From Earliella scabrosa (lineage: Eukaryota; Basidiomycota; Agaricomycetes; Polyporales; Polyporaceae), in NCBI GenBank assembly GCA_022605405.1, contig JABYQQ010000011.1, forward strand, positions 1,302,001 to 1,366,000: 64,000 bases of DNA, given 5' to 3'. Shown here piece by piece: positions 22,372 to 32,625 of this stretch. The notes under the pieces are model-generated. The model worked only from the letters and a program-made list of their open reading frames with translations. It did no database searches and had not been told where the DNA came from. The stretch's first letter is position 1. The number at the start of each line of letters is the position of its first letter. The translations under genes and the position numbers were made by a program.

Positions 22372-22733
22372 CTTGTTCTTGAGAGTACGATGGATCCGCG
22401 GTGGAGGTAATTCAGCGAGCGAACTTGGCTCGTCCACACGTTCACGTCGAGGTTGTTCACTGATAAATCGATGACTCTGGGTCGGTACCGTCAGGAAGAA
22501 GCGTGGGAACGCGCGATCCACTATCGTGATCGGTAGTAAGCGCTCACAGGCTTTGGAGCGTGGCTTGAACGGAGCCGTACTCCTGCAAAGTCTAACATCT
22601 GAAACGATTGAGTGTCACCGGGACCATAGATTGAAACGCAGCGGAATATAGAGGGCATTATCAGTACCACCCACACTAGAAGCTTCTTCATGACATCCCA
22701 ACGACGTGCGGCGCATAACGCTCGCTAGGAGAC
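22372..22733. promoter_or_regulatory. Divergent promoter region REI1 / GNAT, 362 bp
   Basis: The space lies between the start codons of REI1 (minus) and the GNAT gene (plus). No TATA box stands out. Nothing coding is seen. Confidence 0.45.
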
Positions 22734-23932
22734 ATGGCCCTCAAGCTTGCCTTTTTGACTCGAACGTATGAAGACGCCGTCATGGGCGCATATACGGGCG
22801 ATATCAAGCCAGGGTCCCAAAGCCTCCTTCGCTCTGCGTTTCCCCTTGGTCGCGAACGTCTTTGTGCAGTACGAGCCGCAGCCAGATGGTGAGCGAATCA
22901 CACTGAATAGTCTAAAGCGGTCGAACACAGCTCACCTGAGATCCAAGACAAGACAATCGACGCGGCCGTAGGGCTCTACGTCCAGCTCATGAGGGACAGT
23001 GAGTACCCAAGCCCCGGCTCCCCTTCTCCAGAGCTCGACCCAGCATGCATGGATTGTACAGGCGCACCTTTCCTCGCAGCGACGTCTGGACGCCCCGAGC
23101 TCGGGCCGCTGATGGCCCGTGGCGTGATCATGCCGTTCTCGCTCATCGCAGGTGAGATGTACACCGCCAGAGACGAGAATGGGACACTCGTCGGCTTCAC
23201 CGTCTGGATCCCACCTGGGCGCGACGGGTTTGATAGGTGAGCAGTGGTTTCTCTTCATTGCAGGCCCGGGTGAGAGGGGCGATCTCGTACTGACCGTGCT
23301 TGCAGCCCTGATCAATTCGAGATGGGGTTTGGTGACTTCCTCAGTCAGCTGGACGAGGAGGGGCGCGCGTTCCAGGAGGAAGCGGTGAGCGAGTACGCGC
23401 CGGGTTCGATTCACGCGCGATGATTTGAATGGGCGAAGCAGATTGGAAAGACGATGCCACAGTTCATAGATCAGTCACTTCGAATGGAGAAGGTACGTAT
23501 GCGCACTCACGCCAGGAGTATATGAAGACTAGACTGACCCGTCGACTCAGGCTGAGCTGAACGCGTACTGGTGCTGGTTCGCGATGGTCCGAGAGGAGTA
23601 CCAGGGTCAGGGTCTGTGCCGTCAGATGTTCGACCTAGTTCACGAAAAAGTGAGTGCAGCAGGAGATCCTAGAGTGGTGTGGAAGACCTCACTCAGGTTT
23701 CACTCTAGGCGAAGGCAGCGGGTGCGACAATGGCGTTGCTGACAGAGAACCCCCGCAATGTCAGTGAACATTCCATGGACGCGTTCCGTCGACTGGGCTG
23801 ACCCCACGATACATACAGATCGCCATCTACGAGAAGCTGGGCTTCAACCTGAAGGGCGAACAGAAGACCGTCTCGCCATGGTGTACCTGGACCTGGTATC
23901 TCATGTCGAGAAACACCTCCAAGGAGGAGTAA
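22734..23932 (+). CDS. GNAT-family N-acetyltransferase, intact copy
   Basis: Predicted acetyl-CoA-dependent N-acetyltransferase; substrate unknown. Eight exons join in phase: 22734-22888, 22931-22998, 23062-23236, 23306-23384, 23442-23492, 23551-23649, 23709-23759 and 23819-23932, 263 residues. The core GNAT elements are a central strand GTLVGFTVWIPPG, then WFAMVREEYQGQGLCRQMFD, the acetyl-CoA pyrophosphate loop (R/Q-x-x-G-x-G/A type, here YQGQGLC), AAGATMALLTENPRN and the closing IAIYEKLGFNLKGEQ. The first two exons are less certain; the frame was chosen because it leaves no stop and keeps phase. Its 3' half is repeated as a fragment at 26416-26794, part of a tandem segmental duplication (see findings). 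Confidence 0.82.
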
Positions 23933-24003
23933 GACAAGCAGGATCGAGCGGATGGAAGGCTAGTGGTATACAATGAGTACATTGGTGATATGAGCGTAGA
24001 TGT

Positions 24004-24977
24004 AGAATGCGCTACTCCTCTCCCTCTTGCTCATCGTTGCCCTTCGCGGCGCGTCGCTTCATCCTCGTCATCACTGTCGCGGTATCCCGCGAGGCCGCCG
24101 ATGCTCACAACGGCCTTCTGCTTGGCCTCCTCTTCCTTGCGTTTCTTCTCCGCTTCGAGCTCCAGCCTGGTTTTGCCTTTGGCGATACGCCACGCGCGGG
24201 ACCATCGCCCGCGCAGAAACGCGAAGCGAGGGTCCGCACCATGGTTCGCCAAGATGCGCATATCCAACTGAGCAGTTCGGTGTGTTGAGGATATGCGAGG
24301 CCGTGCGGCGCATGAGCTCACGCTGGGCGTCGTCGGGCTGCGTGGCAAAGGAGCGAGATTTGAGTTGGATGAAGAAGGGGAGAACGAGATGAGAGAATAC
24401 AAGAGCGAGGTCATTGAGAGGGACTCACTTCCACCCCATTCTGCGCGAGGGTCAACTTCCTCGTCGCTGTCTCCCGCTTCCGTGCGTAAATGGGTCTCGC
24501 GGTCGTGATCGATGACACGCCGCCGTTTGTCGCGTCGGTAGTCTTCCACCTCTGAGGCGGAGAAGAAGAACGTGTCTTCAGTGTCGGAAGGTAGGTCAGA
24601 CCATCCTCCCGGTGACCTGGGCCGTCCGGAAGCGATGGAGGTCGAGGGCGTCAGGCAGAGCCTCCAATAGTAGACGCGTACGAAGCACATGTCTGCGACG
24701 ACTCCGTAGCCAAGGGTCGAGGCATGGGCGCAACACAAGGTCACTTCACTCTTCAGATAGCAAGGGGCGTACCTGTCTACCCAGCATCCGTTCCTTACTT
24801 CCCCTCAGCAGTCATCGCTGAGTTGGACGTGCTCCTCCACCTTGTCGAGACTTCGCTGCATGTCGAGCTTGCGAACCATCGGCCTCGTGAGCTTGGACGA
24901 GCAGCGATGGGTTTTTCGATGCCAGTTTCTGGTCATTCGTACGGCCTCGCTTTCCTCTTCTTGGCTATATGAGACAT
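24004..24977 (-). pseudogene. Decayed copy of the SURP-like gene (duplication copy 1)
   Basis: This is the degraded twin of the intact gene at 26875-28234 and lies in the same tail-to-tail position after the GNAT gene. Visible lesions relative to the intact copy: the 15th codon is TGA where the twin has CGA; much of exon 1 is deleted; the exon 2/intron 2 junction lost about 10 nt, changing the phase; AATCCTGCT became AACTGCT in exon 3, a 2-nt frameshift before the SURP-like helix; and about 117 nt of the C-terminal acidic region is missing. Stretches such as DTEDTFFFSASEVEDYRRDK and GADPRFAFLRGRWSRAW are still readable. It cannot encode the full protein. Confidence 0.82.
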
Positions 24978-25450
24978 GGTCGCGATGACAGAACAGGCTG
25001 TGGAGGAAGACAATCGCATGTAACGAGGTTGGACTCTGATCAACATTCAGCAGGCTGCAACTACAACGTCTGTTCGCATTGACGCTCGTCTACACAGGTT
25101 AACAGTTTGGAAACCTCCGTCTCGACTCTTGATGGTCTCGGTTGCCGGCTCTGCACATTCGTCGTGTCTTCGATCTCGTGCATGACGCTCATACAGAGCA
25201 CCACAAGCAATGACATGCGAACTAATTTGCTCTGGTCGATACTACCAAGAAGAATTAGAACTCCCTCCGAAGGCTGTCTGCCGTTTAATCGCTCTTCGAA
25301 CTAGAGGCTGGTTTACCAGCCTCCGTGCAGGCGGTTTGTGATTGTGTCATGATTCCATGTTGCTTCCCTTTGATGTCTCATCGATATCCCTGCAGCACAT
25401 CATCACTCTGTGATACCAGAAATAGTAGCGGAGCACTCTAGGCTGAGCAC
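24978..25450. other. Duplication flank, mostly unrelated or decayed sequence
   Basis: No gene. Around 25235-25265 there is weak resemblance to 28580-28605 (gatactaccaagaagaatta against gataccaacaaaaattacaa), which hints that the duplicated block once extended to the 3' end of the NTF2-like gene. The evidence is thin. Confidence 0.35.
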
Positions 25451-26053
25451 TCACTCAATCGGCGTCGATGGTTCAAGTCCCTCCTCCATCCTAGCCCCTG
25501 CCTGGTCACTACCCACTGACGGTCGCCTCATCTCCGACTCCGAGTCTGCATCCCGCTCCTTCATCTCCTGCCTTCGCTTGAGCCTTTGGCTGTGTCGCAG
25601 GCTTGGAGGCACCCATTCATCATCGTCTTCACGGTACCACCGCGGCGCTTCGGTTTTCGGTAGTCCCAACCGTACCGCAATCTGGGGCCAGAGTTTCTGG
25701 CATGGCCAATGCCTTCTCTTCAAGTTGAATTCCTCCTCCCCGAGTTTGTGGATCTCCATCGGCGTTTTCCCAACACCCTGCACAAAGAAAACCACGAAGG
25801 TTGTTGTGTCGGCCCCGTGTTCGTCTTTGACCCAGCAGGAGGTATGTTTAAACCGGAGTTGGAAGTGTGTGCTTAGATCCTTGATGTACCATCGCCAGAT
25901 CTTTGTCCAGGCGTGTACATTCTCCATTCGGTCACTGGTGTTCTCGCTTGGTAGCGTATGAGGGCAGTTGTGGTTGCGGGCGTATGCCAGCGCCATGGTG
26001 TGAGTAACAGCATAGCCAAGGACCCAGTTTGGGATAGTACGTTTGACGGACAT
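25451..26053 (-). CDS. Orphan 200-aa hypothetical protein between the duplicated blocks
   Basis: A single uninterrupted 200-codon frame with a normal Met start. I do not recognise the family. Visible features are an aromatic-rich N-terminal half (NWVLGYAVTHTMALAYARNH, TKIWRWYIKDLSTHF), a middle segment TTTFVVFFVQGVGKTPMEI, a Trp-rich HWPCQKLWPQIAVRLGLP and a very charged C-terminus (SQRLKRRQEMKERDADSE). There is no signal peptide or clear TM helix. It lies wholly between the two arms of the duplication and has no second copy, so it arrived with or after the rearrangement, or was there before it. Upstream exons are possible around 26100-26230. It may not be a real gene. Confidence 0.45.
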   Translation of the reverse strand: MSVKRTIPNWVLGYAVTHTMALAYARNHNCPHTLPSENTSDRMENVHAWTKIWRWYIKDLSTHFQLRFKHTSCWVKDEHGADTTTFVVFFVQGVGKTPMEIHKLGEEEFNLKRRHWPCQKLWPQIAVRLGLPKTEAPRWYREDDDEWVPPSLRHSQRLKRRQEMKERDADSESEMRRPSVGSDQAGARMEEGLEPSTPIE

Positions 26054-26415
26054 GCAGTGAGTATGCGAGAGGGACCAAGTTGTGGGGACTGTCTTTGATT
26101 GTACAACCAGTGGGCTCTTGTCCAGGAGCGAGGCCTACACGTGTTCTCACTCGAGTAAGTACCACCGTCACATCGGTTGTGTCTTCATCAGATCTCTCCT
26201 GCAACTCCGACTCAATTGGTACGCAATTTTGCACTCTCTACATAGTGCCAGTGGGTTGAATGTACTTAGTGGGTCAGTCGCCCAACCTCGGCCCACGGTG
26301 TGTTACGGCTGGAAGTTCTGCTACGCCAGCGGGCCTCGTAATGGTGGAGATCCACCCCGCCCCGTGTTCACCCATGCGGGACCTGTCAATCTGAGACCTC
26401 ACCGTCGATGGTGCC

Positions 26416-26794
26416 TCAGGCCGAGCTCGACGCGTACTGGTGTTGGTTCGCGATAGTCCAAGAGGAGTACCAGGGTCAGAGTCTGTGCCGGCAGATGTAC
26501 GACCTAGTTTACCAGAAAGTAAGTGTAGCCTGAGATCCTGGGGTGATGGGATTGATCTCACCTGTCCTTGTAGAAGGCAGCGGGTGCGACCATGGCGTTG
26601 CTGACAGAGAACACCCGCAACGTCGATGAACTTACAGTCTGTATTCTATGGACGCGCTTCGTCGAATGTCGCGATGCATAGAGATCGCCGTCTATGAGAA
26701 GCTGGGCTTCAAGCTGAGGGGCGAACAGAACATCGTCTCGCCGTGGTGCAACTGGACCTGGTACGTCATGTCGAGAACTCCGGAGGGGGAGTAA
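26416..26794 (+). pseudogene. Truncated GNAT fragment (duplication copy 2)
   Basis: This corresponds to the last three exons and introns of the GNAT gene at 23551-23932. Similarity starts abruptly at the splice acceptor (ctcag then the AEL-DAYWCWFA exon); nothing upstream matches, so the promoter and the first five exons are absent. The CoA-loop glycine is changed (YQGQSLC against YQGQGLC). The GTCAGT donor after the TENxRN exon has become GTCGAT, and extra sequence lies in that intron. The final exon (IAVYEKLGFKLRGEQ) still ends in a stop. It is too short to form a GNAT fold. Confidence 0.85.
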
Positions 26795-26874
26795 GATAAG
26801 CATGATCGACGCGAATGGAAGGCTAGTGGTATTCAATGAGTACATGGATGATATGAGCGTAGATGTAGAATGCG

Positions 26875-28234
26875 CTACTCCTCTCCCTTTTGCTCGTCAT
26901 TGCCCTTCGCAACGCGTCGCTTCTCTGCCCATTCACGCGCTCGCGCTCGTCTCGCGGCCTTCACTGCATCATCGTCCGCAGCAGATTGGGCATCTTTTGC
27001 TTCCTCTGCCACCTGTGCGACTTCAGGGACGCTTGACTTCTGCGTCTCCGCAGCCGGGGCGTCGTTGTCTTCGTCATCCTCGTCATCGCTGTCGCCGTAG
27101 CCCGCGAGGCCGCCGATGCTCACGACAGCCTTCTGCTTAGCCTCGTCTTCTTCGCGCTTCTTCTCCGCCTCGAGCGTGAGCCTGATCTTGCCTTTGGCGA
27201 GGCGCCATGCGCGGGACCATCGCCCGCGGAGAAACGCGAAGCGAGGGTCCGCACCGTGGTTCGCCAGGATGCGCATCTCCAACTGAGCAGGATTGGGTGT
27301 GTTGAGGATGTGCGAGGCTGTGCGGCGCATGAGCTCGCGCTGGGCGTCGTCGGGCTGCGTGACAATCGAACGTTGGTTGGATGAGGACGGGAATATGAAC
27401 ATGAGGGTACAAGGACGAGGACATCGAGAAAGACTCACTTCCTCGTCACTGCCACCCCATTCGGCGCGGGGGTCAACCTCCTCGTCGCTGTCTCCAGCTT
27501 CCGCGCGCAGAGCTTGTAGACGGGCCTCGCGGTCGCGATCGATCACGCGCCGTCGTTTGTCGCGTCGATAGTCTTCTACTTCCGAGGCGGAGAAGAAGAA
27601 CGTGTCTTCAGCGTCGGAGGGTAGGTCCGACCAGCCTCCCGGTGAACTGGGCCGTCCGGACGCGATGGATGTGGGGGAATGTTCAGACGCGACGTCAGGC
27701 AGAGCCTCCAGTAGTAGACGTGCATCGTATCTGAAGAATGTGACATCAGGACGATTGATTCACAGGAGCTTCGAGAGCGAGAAACGGATGCCGTACGAAG
27801 CACATGTCTGCGACTGTCAGTTGCACGACTCCCCCAGTCCGTAGCCAAAGGTCGGGGCATGGACACAACACAAGCGATCACTTCAGCTCTCAGCAAGGGG
27901 CGTACCTGTCAACCCAGATCCCACATTCCGCGCCCGGTTTCTCCTCAACTCTATGCAAGTCATCGCTTCGGAGTTGGACGTGCTCCTCCACGTTGTCCTC
28001 TTGGAAGCTATGGCGGAGACCGCCGGTCCACTGCAGCAGCCCATTGCCTATCACCAATTTCTCACCCTCGCGAGTGACTTCGAGAGACCGTGCTGCCTGT
28101 CGAGCTTGCGGACCACGTACGAGATCGGCTTCGTGAGCTTGGATGAACAGCGACGGGTCTGGTTCCTGCCGTTCGATGCCAGCTTCTGGTCGTTCGTACG
28201 GCCTCGTTTTCCTCTTCTTGGCTCTGTGAGACAT
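26875..28234 (-). CDS. SURP-like hypothetical nuclear protein, intact copy
   Basis: Exons 28234-27906, 27730-27439 and 27354-26875 join in phase into 366 residues. The N-terminus is basic and NLS-like (MSHRAKKRKTRPYERPE). A folded region follows with ARSLEVTREGEKLVIGNGLL and VEEHVQLRSDDLHRVEEKPG. The middle is acidic and serine-rich (SDLPSDAEDTFFFSASEVED). A compact helical block AQLEMRILANHGADPRFAFL then RGRWSRAW resembles the second half of a SURP (SWAP) module, which is found in splicing factors. The C-terminus is acidic then basic (ARRARAREWAEKRR). The SURP assignment is tentative; conservation of the unit is supported by the decayed twin at 24004-24977. The function is unknown; a role in RNA processing would be a guess. 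Confidence 0.7.
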
Positions 28235-28613
28235 GCTCGCGACGACAGGATAGATTGTGCCGAAAGAGAGTTAAGGAGTTGTTGTATCCAAGGTTAACAA
28301 ACCGGCTGCAAGGACAAGTTCAACGTAGTAAACAACCGACTTTCCCAGGCTTACGCTTGTGATAACGCTGCTTACTAACGGTGTACTGACTTGAGTCTTG
28401 ACCTTGACCGTCGTGTTCACCGCGGCCGTGCGCGTGGCTTTGTCTCGAAAGTCGACATCTACTCTGTACAGTTCTCCTACATACTCGTCAGGTCATAAGC
28501 GCGTCTGTACATTGTACTCGTACAGCGCACGACTACTTTTGAACTGTCCGGCCAAGCGCAAGATAGCACACACTGAACGATACCAACAAAAATTACAACT
28601 TCCTCGTCGCCCT
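28235..28613. other. Intergenic, 0.4 kb, nothing supported
   Basis: Upstream region of the SURP-like gene and 3' flank of the NTF2-like gene, both on the minus strand. No extra feature is seen. Confidence 0.5.
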
Positions 28614-29416
28614 TCAATCAACCTTCTTATTTCCCCCAGACCGGTCTTGCAGCTCGACGGCCTCATTCTCGCTGACGGATGGGAGCGGCTCACCAGCGGG
28701 CTGCACGTCGACGCCCTTGCCTCCCTCACCGTCCTTCACCTGCCAGTACCCGAACATGCCAAAGATCCTGGATTGGACGTGACATGCGAAGCTTGCTGCG
28801 CGCAGACCGAGACGGACGAGGGGCACGAGTGGTGGTACTATCAGCGCCGCGAGGTCATCCGGGTGATAGAAGTCTTCCTGCTCCTCGATGAGGTATATGG
28901 TCTTCGATGGGTCTGTCGGTGATGGCTCTGGACGGAGCTTCAAGTGCACGAGGAGGCTAAATGCAAACATACAGCTGTCAGGATCTCGTACTCGACTAGA
29001 GTGCACGAGGAAGCAGGTACAGAGGGGTATATACGTACCGTGCGGGCGCGGGGTTGAACGGAGACCAGCGAATGTGAAACGTCTGGGTGACGTCGAGGAA
29101 CATCGAGTTTTTCTCCTTGTCGTATGTCACGTCCGTAACGCGCACAGAAAGGAGGGGCGACATGATGCGGTACCACTGGAGGATCGCGAGCAGCGTGTCG
29201 CGCGCCGAGGGCCCTCCGGGCACGGCGCATAGTGGATGGCGGAACCGCATGTCGGGAGCGTAGTACCTTGAACATCGCCATTTGAGTCGACTATATGCGG
29301 GCTTTCACAGATCATGAGTGGACTCACTTCATTACTGTCTCCCTCTGAATCTCGGGGTTGACGGCGGCTGTAACGAGGACAGCGACGCTGACGACCTCCT
29401 TTGCTGGGTCCTCCAT
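28614..29416 (-). CDS. SigF-like NTF2-fold domain protein with membrane-proximal segment
   Basis: Exons 29416-29328, 29266-29039 and 28974-28614 join in phase into 225 residues. The start is MEDPAKEVVSVAVLVTAAVN, then KYYAPDMRFRHPLCAVPGG, ARDTLLAILQWYRIMSP, DVTYDKEKNSMFLDVTQTF and HLKLRPEP, which together match the cone-shaped NTF2-like domain found in a fungal protein family annotated as SigF-like. The second half includes YLIEEQEDFYHPDDLAALI and a hydrophobic amphipathic stretch (LVPLVRLGLRAASFACHVQS) before an acidic tail. The family is of unknown biochemical role; a lipid or small-ligand pocket is plausible. Its promoter carries two TGACGTCA palindromes. Confidence 0.68.
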
Positions 29417-29575
29417 CGTCAATTATGCTGGTCGGCGCGAGGGAATGTAGCGTTGAGTAGTGGGGGCAACGAACTGTGGGTGTGGAGATGAGAGAGGAAG
29501 ATAGAGAGCTCAGAGAGTAGACTCAAGAGAAGGAGCCTGAGGCGTGTGATATCGACGCGTCGCTCTGAGTTGCAG

Positions 29576-29583
29576 TGACGTCA
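29576..29583. promoter_or_regulatory. CRE-like palindrome TGACGTCA (1)
   Basis: A perfect TGACGTCA, the binding site of CREB/ATF-type bZIP factors (Atf1/Sko1 in fungi), lies 160 bp upstream of the NTF2-like start codon at 29416. Confidence 0.5.
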
Positions 29584-29611
29584 TAGACTCGTACTTCACG
29601 TCGGCGACGCG

Positions 29612-29619
29612 TGACGTCA
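29612..29619. promoter_or_regulatory. CRE-like palindrome TGACGTCA (2)
   Basis: The second perfect TGACGTCA lies 36 bp from the first, so the two fall close to the same face of the helix over about 3.4 turns. Two further GACGCGTC-type palindromes (around 29553 and 29633) flank the pair. Confidence 0.5.
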
Positions 29620-29699
29620 TACTTTGAACGCGACGCGTCGTAGCGGAAGTCCATAGTATACCTGGCCCGATACAACTACTGCACAGCTCGTACTTCAAA

Positions 29700-31060
29700 T
29701 CATATCACTGCATAGCAAGCAGTCAGATAAAGGGGCTCAGCGCTCAGTAACAAGTGATGTCTTCGGATGAATGACTCACTCCACCACTCGACCGACTGCT
29801 CCGTAATGTGCAGCCTCCCTTGCGCAAAGGTCCTTGGGAACCTCTTGCGGAGACAATCCACAAGATCTTCACGCTTGGCACGATCGAGGCTCCGTACCAC
29901 CGCAGCCACGTCCAACACGAGTTTGAGGTGATTAGTATGCGTCTTCGATGCACCGAGGGCCTCATCAAGAGGAGCCCACTGGACCCCACTGTCCACATCA
30001 AAGTCGACGGATGGAGAGGAGAACATGAAGCGGAGAAACTCTACACTGTCGGGAAGGGAGGCGAGAAGCCCGGCGGGAACACTGAGCAGCTCGGGCGAGT
30101 GAACGCCAAAAGAACGAAGGTGCGTGGAAGCAATTTCCAGGAAACCTGAGATGATAACAGTCATGAGCCCGTCATCCAGTCTAGCGTCAACATCGGAAGA
30201 ACAGGCTTACTAGTGCTGGATAGCACAGCGGGACCAAGAACAACACGCCGAAGGCCATCGCGAACCCCAGGAGTTGCGAAGATCTTGTTCAGACCGCGAG
30301 TGATAGCTTCATCCTGCGTGCGACTCTCGTACCACAGCGTCTGGAGCGTCTCCCGCGTGCGCGAACAGTACACCATGTTCTCGACTAGCCGTATGGGGAT
30401 TTCCCTCGTACGGAGGTGAACCACCGCAGTGTGTATCGCAGGAAAGGTGGCAGTCAATACGGCATCATCGCTGGCCATGCCGACGACGTGTCCGACGAGT
30501 TGTACCCGAGTGATATAGGCAAAGAGGGCGAGGAGCCGGAAGAGGAGTGCGAAGTCGTGGTAGACGATGTTGGACGCCTCGATCTCAAGGTCCTCGAGCG
30601 GCCCAAAGAGCGCGCGTGAGGGCATCGCATCCTCTTCGTGTGTGTTCACCGCAGGTTGAGGTCCGCTCAAGGTGACATCCGTTAGCGAGAGGACGCGAAT
30701 GCTTGGAAGGGCGCCGAGAAGCACCTCCAGCTCGGGGAATGTGATGAAGTAGCTGTGGCCGCGCTTGATGTCCAGATGACGGATGTACGCCGCGAGCGCG
30801 GGGTTGACGGAGAGGAAGAGAGGAGTGTCCTGGGCCTTGCGACGATCGTTGATCGTGCGCTTGTAGAAGAGGTGGTAGCGGCTGGAGGGAAGCCAAGAGT
30901 GACATACGAGCGCGCATGCCTTGAGGGAGGGTACGTCGTCGTGTAGATGGTCGATGATGGCATCCACGTCCTCTCCAGGAAGCGTCCACCCCGTGAACTC
31001 CGTCATATCAGCTACTTGCTCCTGCCGTACTGCGACCAACCCTTGAGTGTGGAACTTCAA
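29700..31060 (-). CDS. F-box-like protein (HLHDD subfamily), copy 1
   Basis: Exons 31060-30211 and 30145-29700 join in phase into 431 residues. An F-box-like N-terminal segment reads PGEDVDAIIDHLHDDVPSLK, ACALVCHSWLPSSRYHLFY. It is followed by leucine-rich strands: LAAYIRHLDIKRG, ELEVLLGALPSIRVLSLTDV and LEDLEIEASNIVY. The C-terminal exon has HLRSFGVHSPELL and the conserved ITEQSVEWWSE motif. It is a close relative of the next gene (31339) and of the partial gene at the right edge (63318). A second Met at 31006 is an equally good start. Substrate unknown. Confidence 0.75.
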
Positions 31061-31338
31061 ACCTGTGGGGCGTCGTGAGTGTTGAAGAGCAAGACTCTTG
31101 GGACATACCGTGCGATACCGGTGTTGGGCCGCGTCTCTGCATGTAGGAGTCGATCGAGGACTCGCCCAACAGGTTCTGAAGCGCCAGATCCAGATTGTAG
31201 GTCTACGGAACAGTCGAGGCCCTCCCTAGTGAGATACAGTACTCGAGACCACTCTAGAGTCTACAGTCTCCATCTATGCCTGCCTGTGATGGATCAAAAA
31301 CCCCCTAAGGGGATGGAAGATGCGCGTCAGTCACAATC

Positions 31339-32625
31339 TCAAACATCCAGAAGTCCCGGATGAAACGTTTGATAACACTCACTCCACCAATCGCGCGGAG
31401 CGTCATTGATGACCAACCGCCCCTGCCCACCAACGTTCGGGAGACCCTGCAGCGCGCGATCCACCAGCTGGTCATACAGATCCTTGGTGATCGTCTCCTT
31501 CACGCGCGACATGTCGAGCACAAGCTCCATATGTCGGAATTCCGGCCCGGAGAACGCCGCATCGAACTCGTCCCACTGGCTGTCCGCGCCCGGATCGACG
31601 ACGGTGTTGTCAATGCCGATGAGGGTGATCCAGATCGTGCGCACCGTCCGCGGGAGGTGCGCGAAGAGGTCGACGTGCGCGCGGAATAGCATCCGCGTGC
31701 GCAGGCTGAGCTCCTCGAGCCCTTGACAGCGTTCGAGCTGCAGCGCGGGCCAGCGCCCGATGCCCTCTGGGACGCACGCATGAGGAATCGAGGAGTTTCC
31801 GCCACATGGATAAGACCCACCTGCATCCTCGTCCCGGGGAAAGTTGTCGTAGAAGGGCGTGAAGATGTTCAAGGGGCCGAATATGACGCGTTTGAGGGAG
31901 CTCGATGAGCCGAGCGCACGAAAGATGGTGCCGAGCTCTTCGACGTTTGGCCAGTCGATGATGTTGTCGTCGTACCAGAGCACACGCAGCGTCTCGCGCG
32001 TGCGTGTGTGCTCGATTAGTGGGCAGATGACCGGGAGCGGGACGTGGAAGGCGGAGAGGTGGGTGAGGGCGAGCGACGGGGGCGGCCGCGCCTCGACGGT
32101 CGTGTCGATGTTGAGCACGCGGATGACGACGTTGAGCTCAAGGCGTTCTATGGACTCGAACAGGCCGAGAAAACGGAAGAATAGCGCGTAGTAGTGGTTG
32201 ATGATGTTGCAAGACGAGATCTTGAGCTCCTCGAGTGCGCGAAAACGAGGTCCGGAGCGGCCCGCGTCATTCTCGATATCCTGATCGTCCGAGATGCCGA
32301 GGTCGGAGAGGGAGAGGGAGCGCAGGTTCGGTAAGTGTTTGAAGAGGATGTCCAACTCGGGAAGAGTGATGTTGTGGGAGAGGAGCTCGAGGGTGCGGAT
32401 ATGGCACGTCACATCCGGCGTGCTCGCGAGAAATTGCAAGCCCCTATGGTACACTATGGAGCGGGGATCGCTGATCCTGAAAGTGCTGAAAAGGTGGTGG
32501 CGACTCGAAGACAACCACGCTCGACACACGAGCGTACATGCGTATAGGGAAGGCCTATCGTCGTGTAGGTGGTCTATGATAGCGTCTGTAATCTCGGGAG
32601 GCAAGAAGGGTGCGGGTTTGAACAC
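31339..32625 (-). CDS. F-box-like protein (HLHDD subfamily), copy 2
   Basis: A long open frame of 428 codons. The F-box-like segment is PFLPPEITDAIIDHLHDDRP, then LYACTLVCRAWLSSSRHHLF. Leucine-rich stretches follow (HIRTLELLSHNITLPELDIL, HLPNLRSLSLSDLGI, LEELKISSCNIINHYYAL) and the end is INDAPRDWWSECYQTF. The frame opens at a GTG codon, so the true start must lie upstream and probably enters through an acceptor near 32632 (acatag); I could not fix that first exon. The tandem arrangement with 29700-31060 and shared motifs indicate duplication, though divergence is high. Confidence 0.72.
   Translation of the reverse strand: MFKPAPFLPPEITDAIIDHLHDDRPSLYACTLVCRAWLSSSRHHLFSTFRISDPRSIVYHRGLQFLASTPDVTCHIRTLELLSHNITLPELDILFKHLPNLRSLSLSDLGISDDQDIENDAGRSGPRFRALEELKISSCNIINHYYALFFRFLGLFESIERLELNVVIRVLNIDTTVEARPPPSLALTHLSAFHVPLPVICPLIEHTRTRETLRVLWYDDNIIDWPNVEELGTIFRALGSSSSLKRVIFGPLNIFTPFYDNFPRDEDAGGSYPCGGNSSIPHACVPEGIGRWPALQLERCQGLEELSLRTRMLFRAHVDLFAHLPRTVRTIWITLIGIDNTVVDPGADSQWDEFDAAFSGPEFRHMELVLDMSRVKETITKDLYDQLVDRALQGLPNVGGQGRLVINDAPRDWWSECYQTFHPGLLDV

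Noticed and set aside
25460..25500. tRNA-like ggttcaagtcc near the orphan ORF
   Set aside because: The T-stem has a mismatch and no matching acceptor or D-arm exists within 80 nt upstream.
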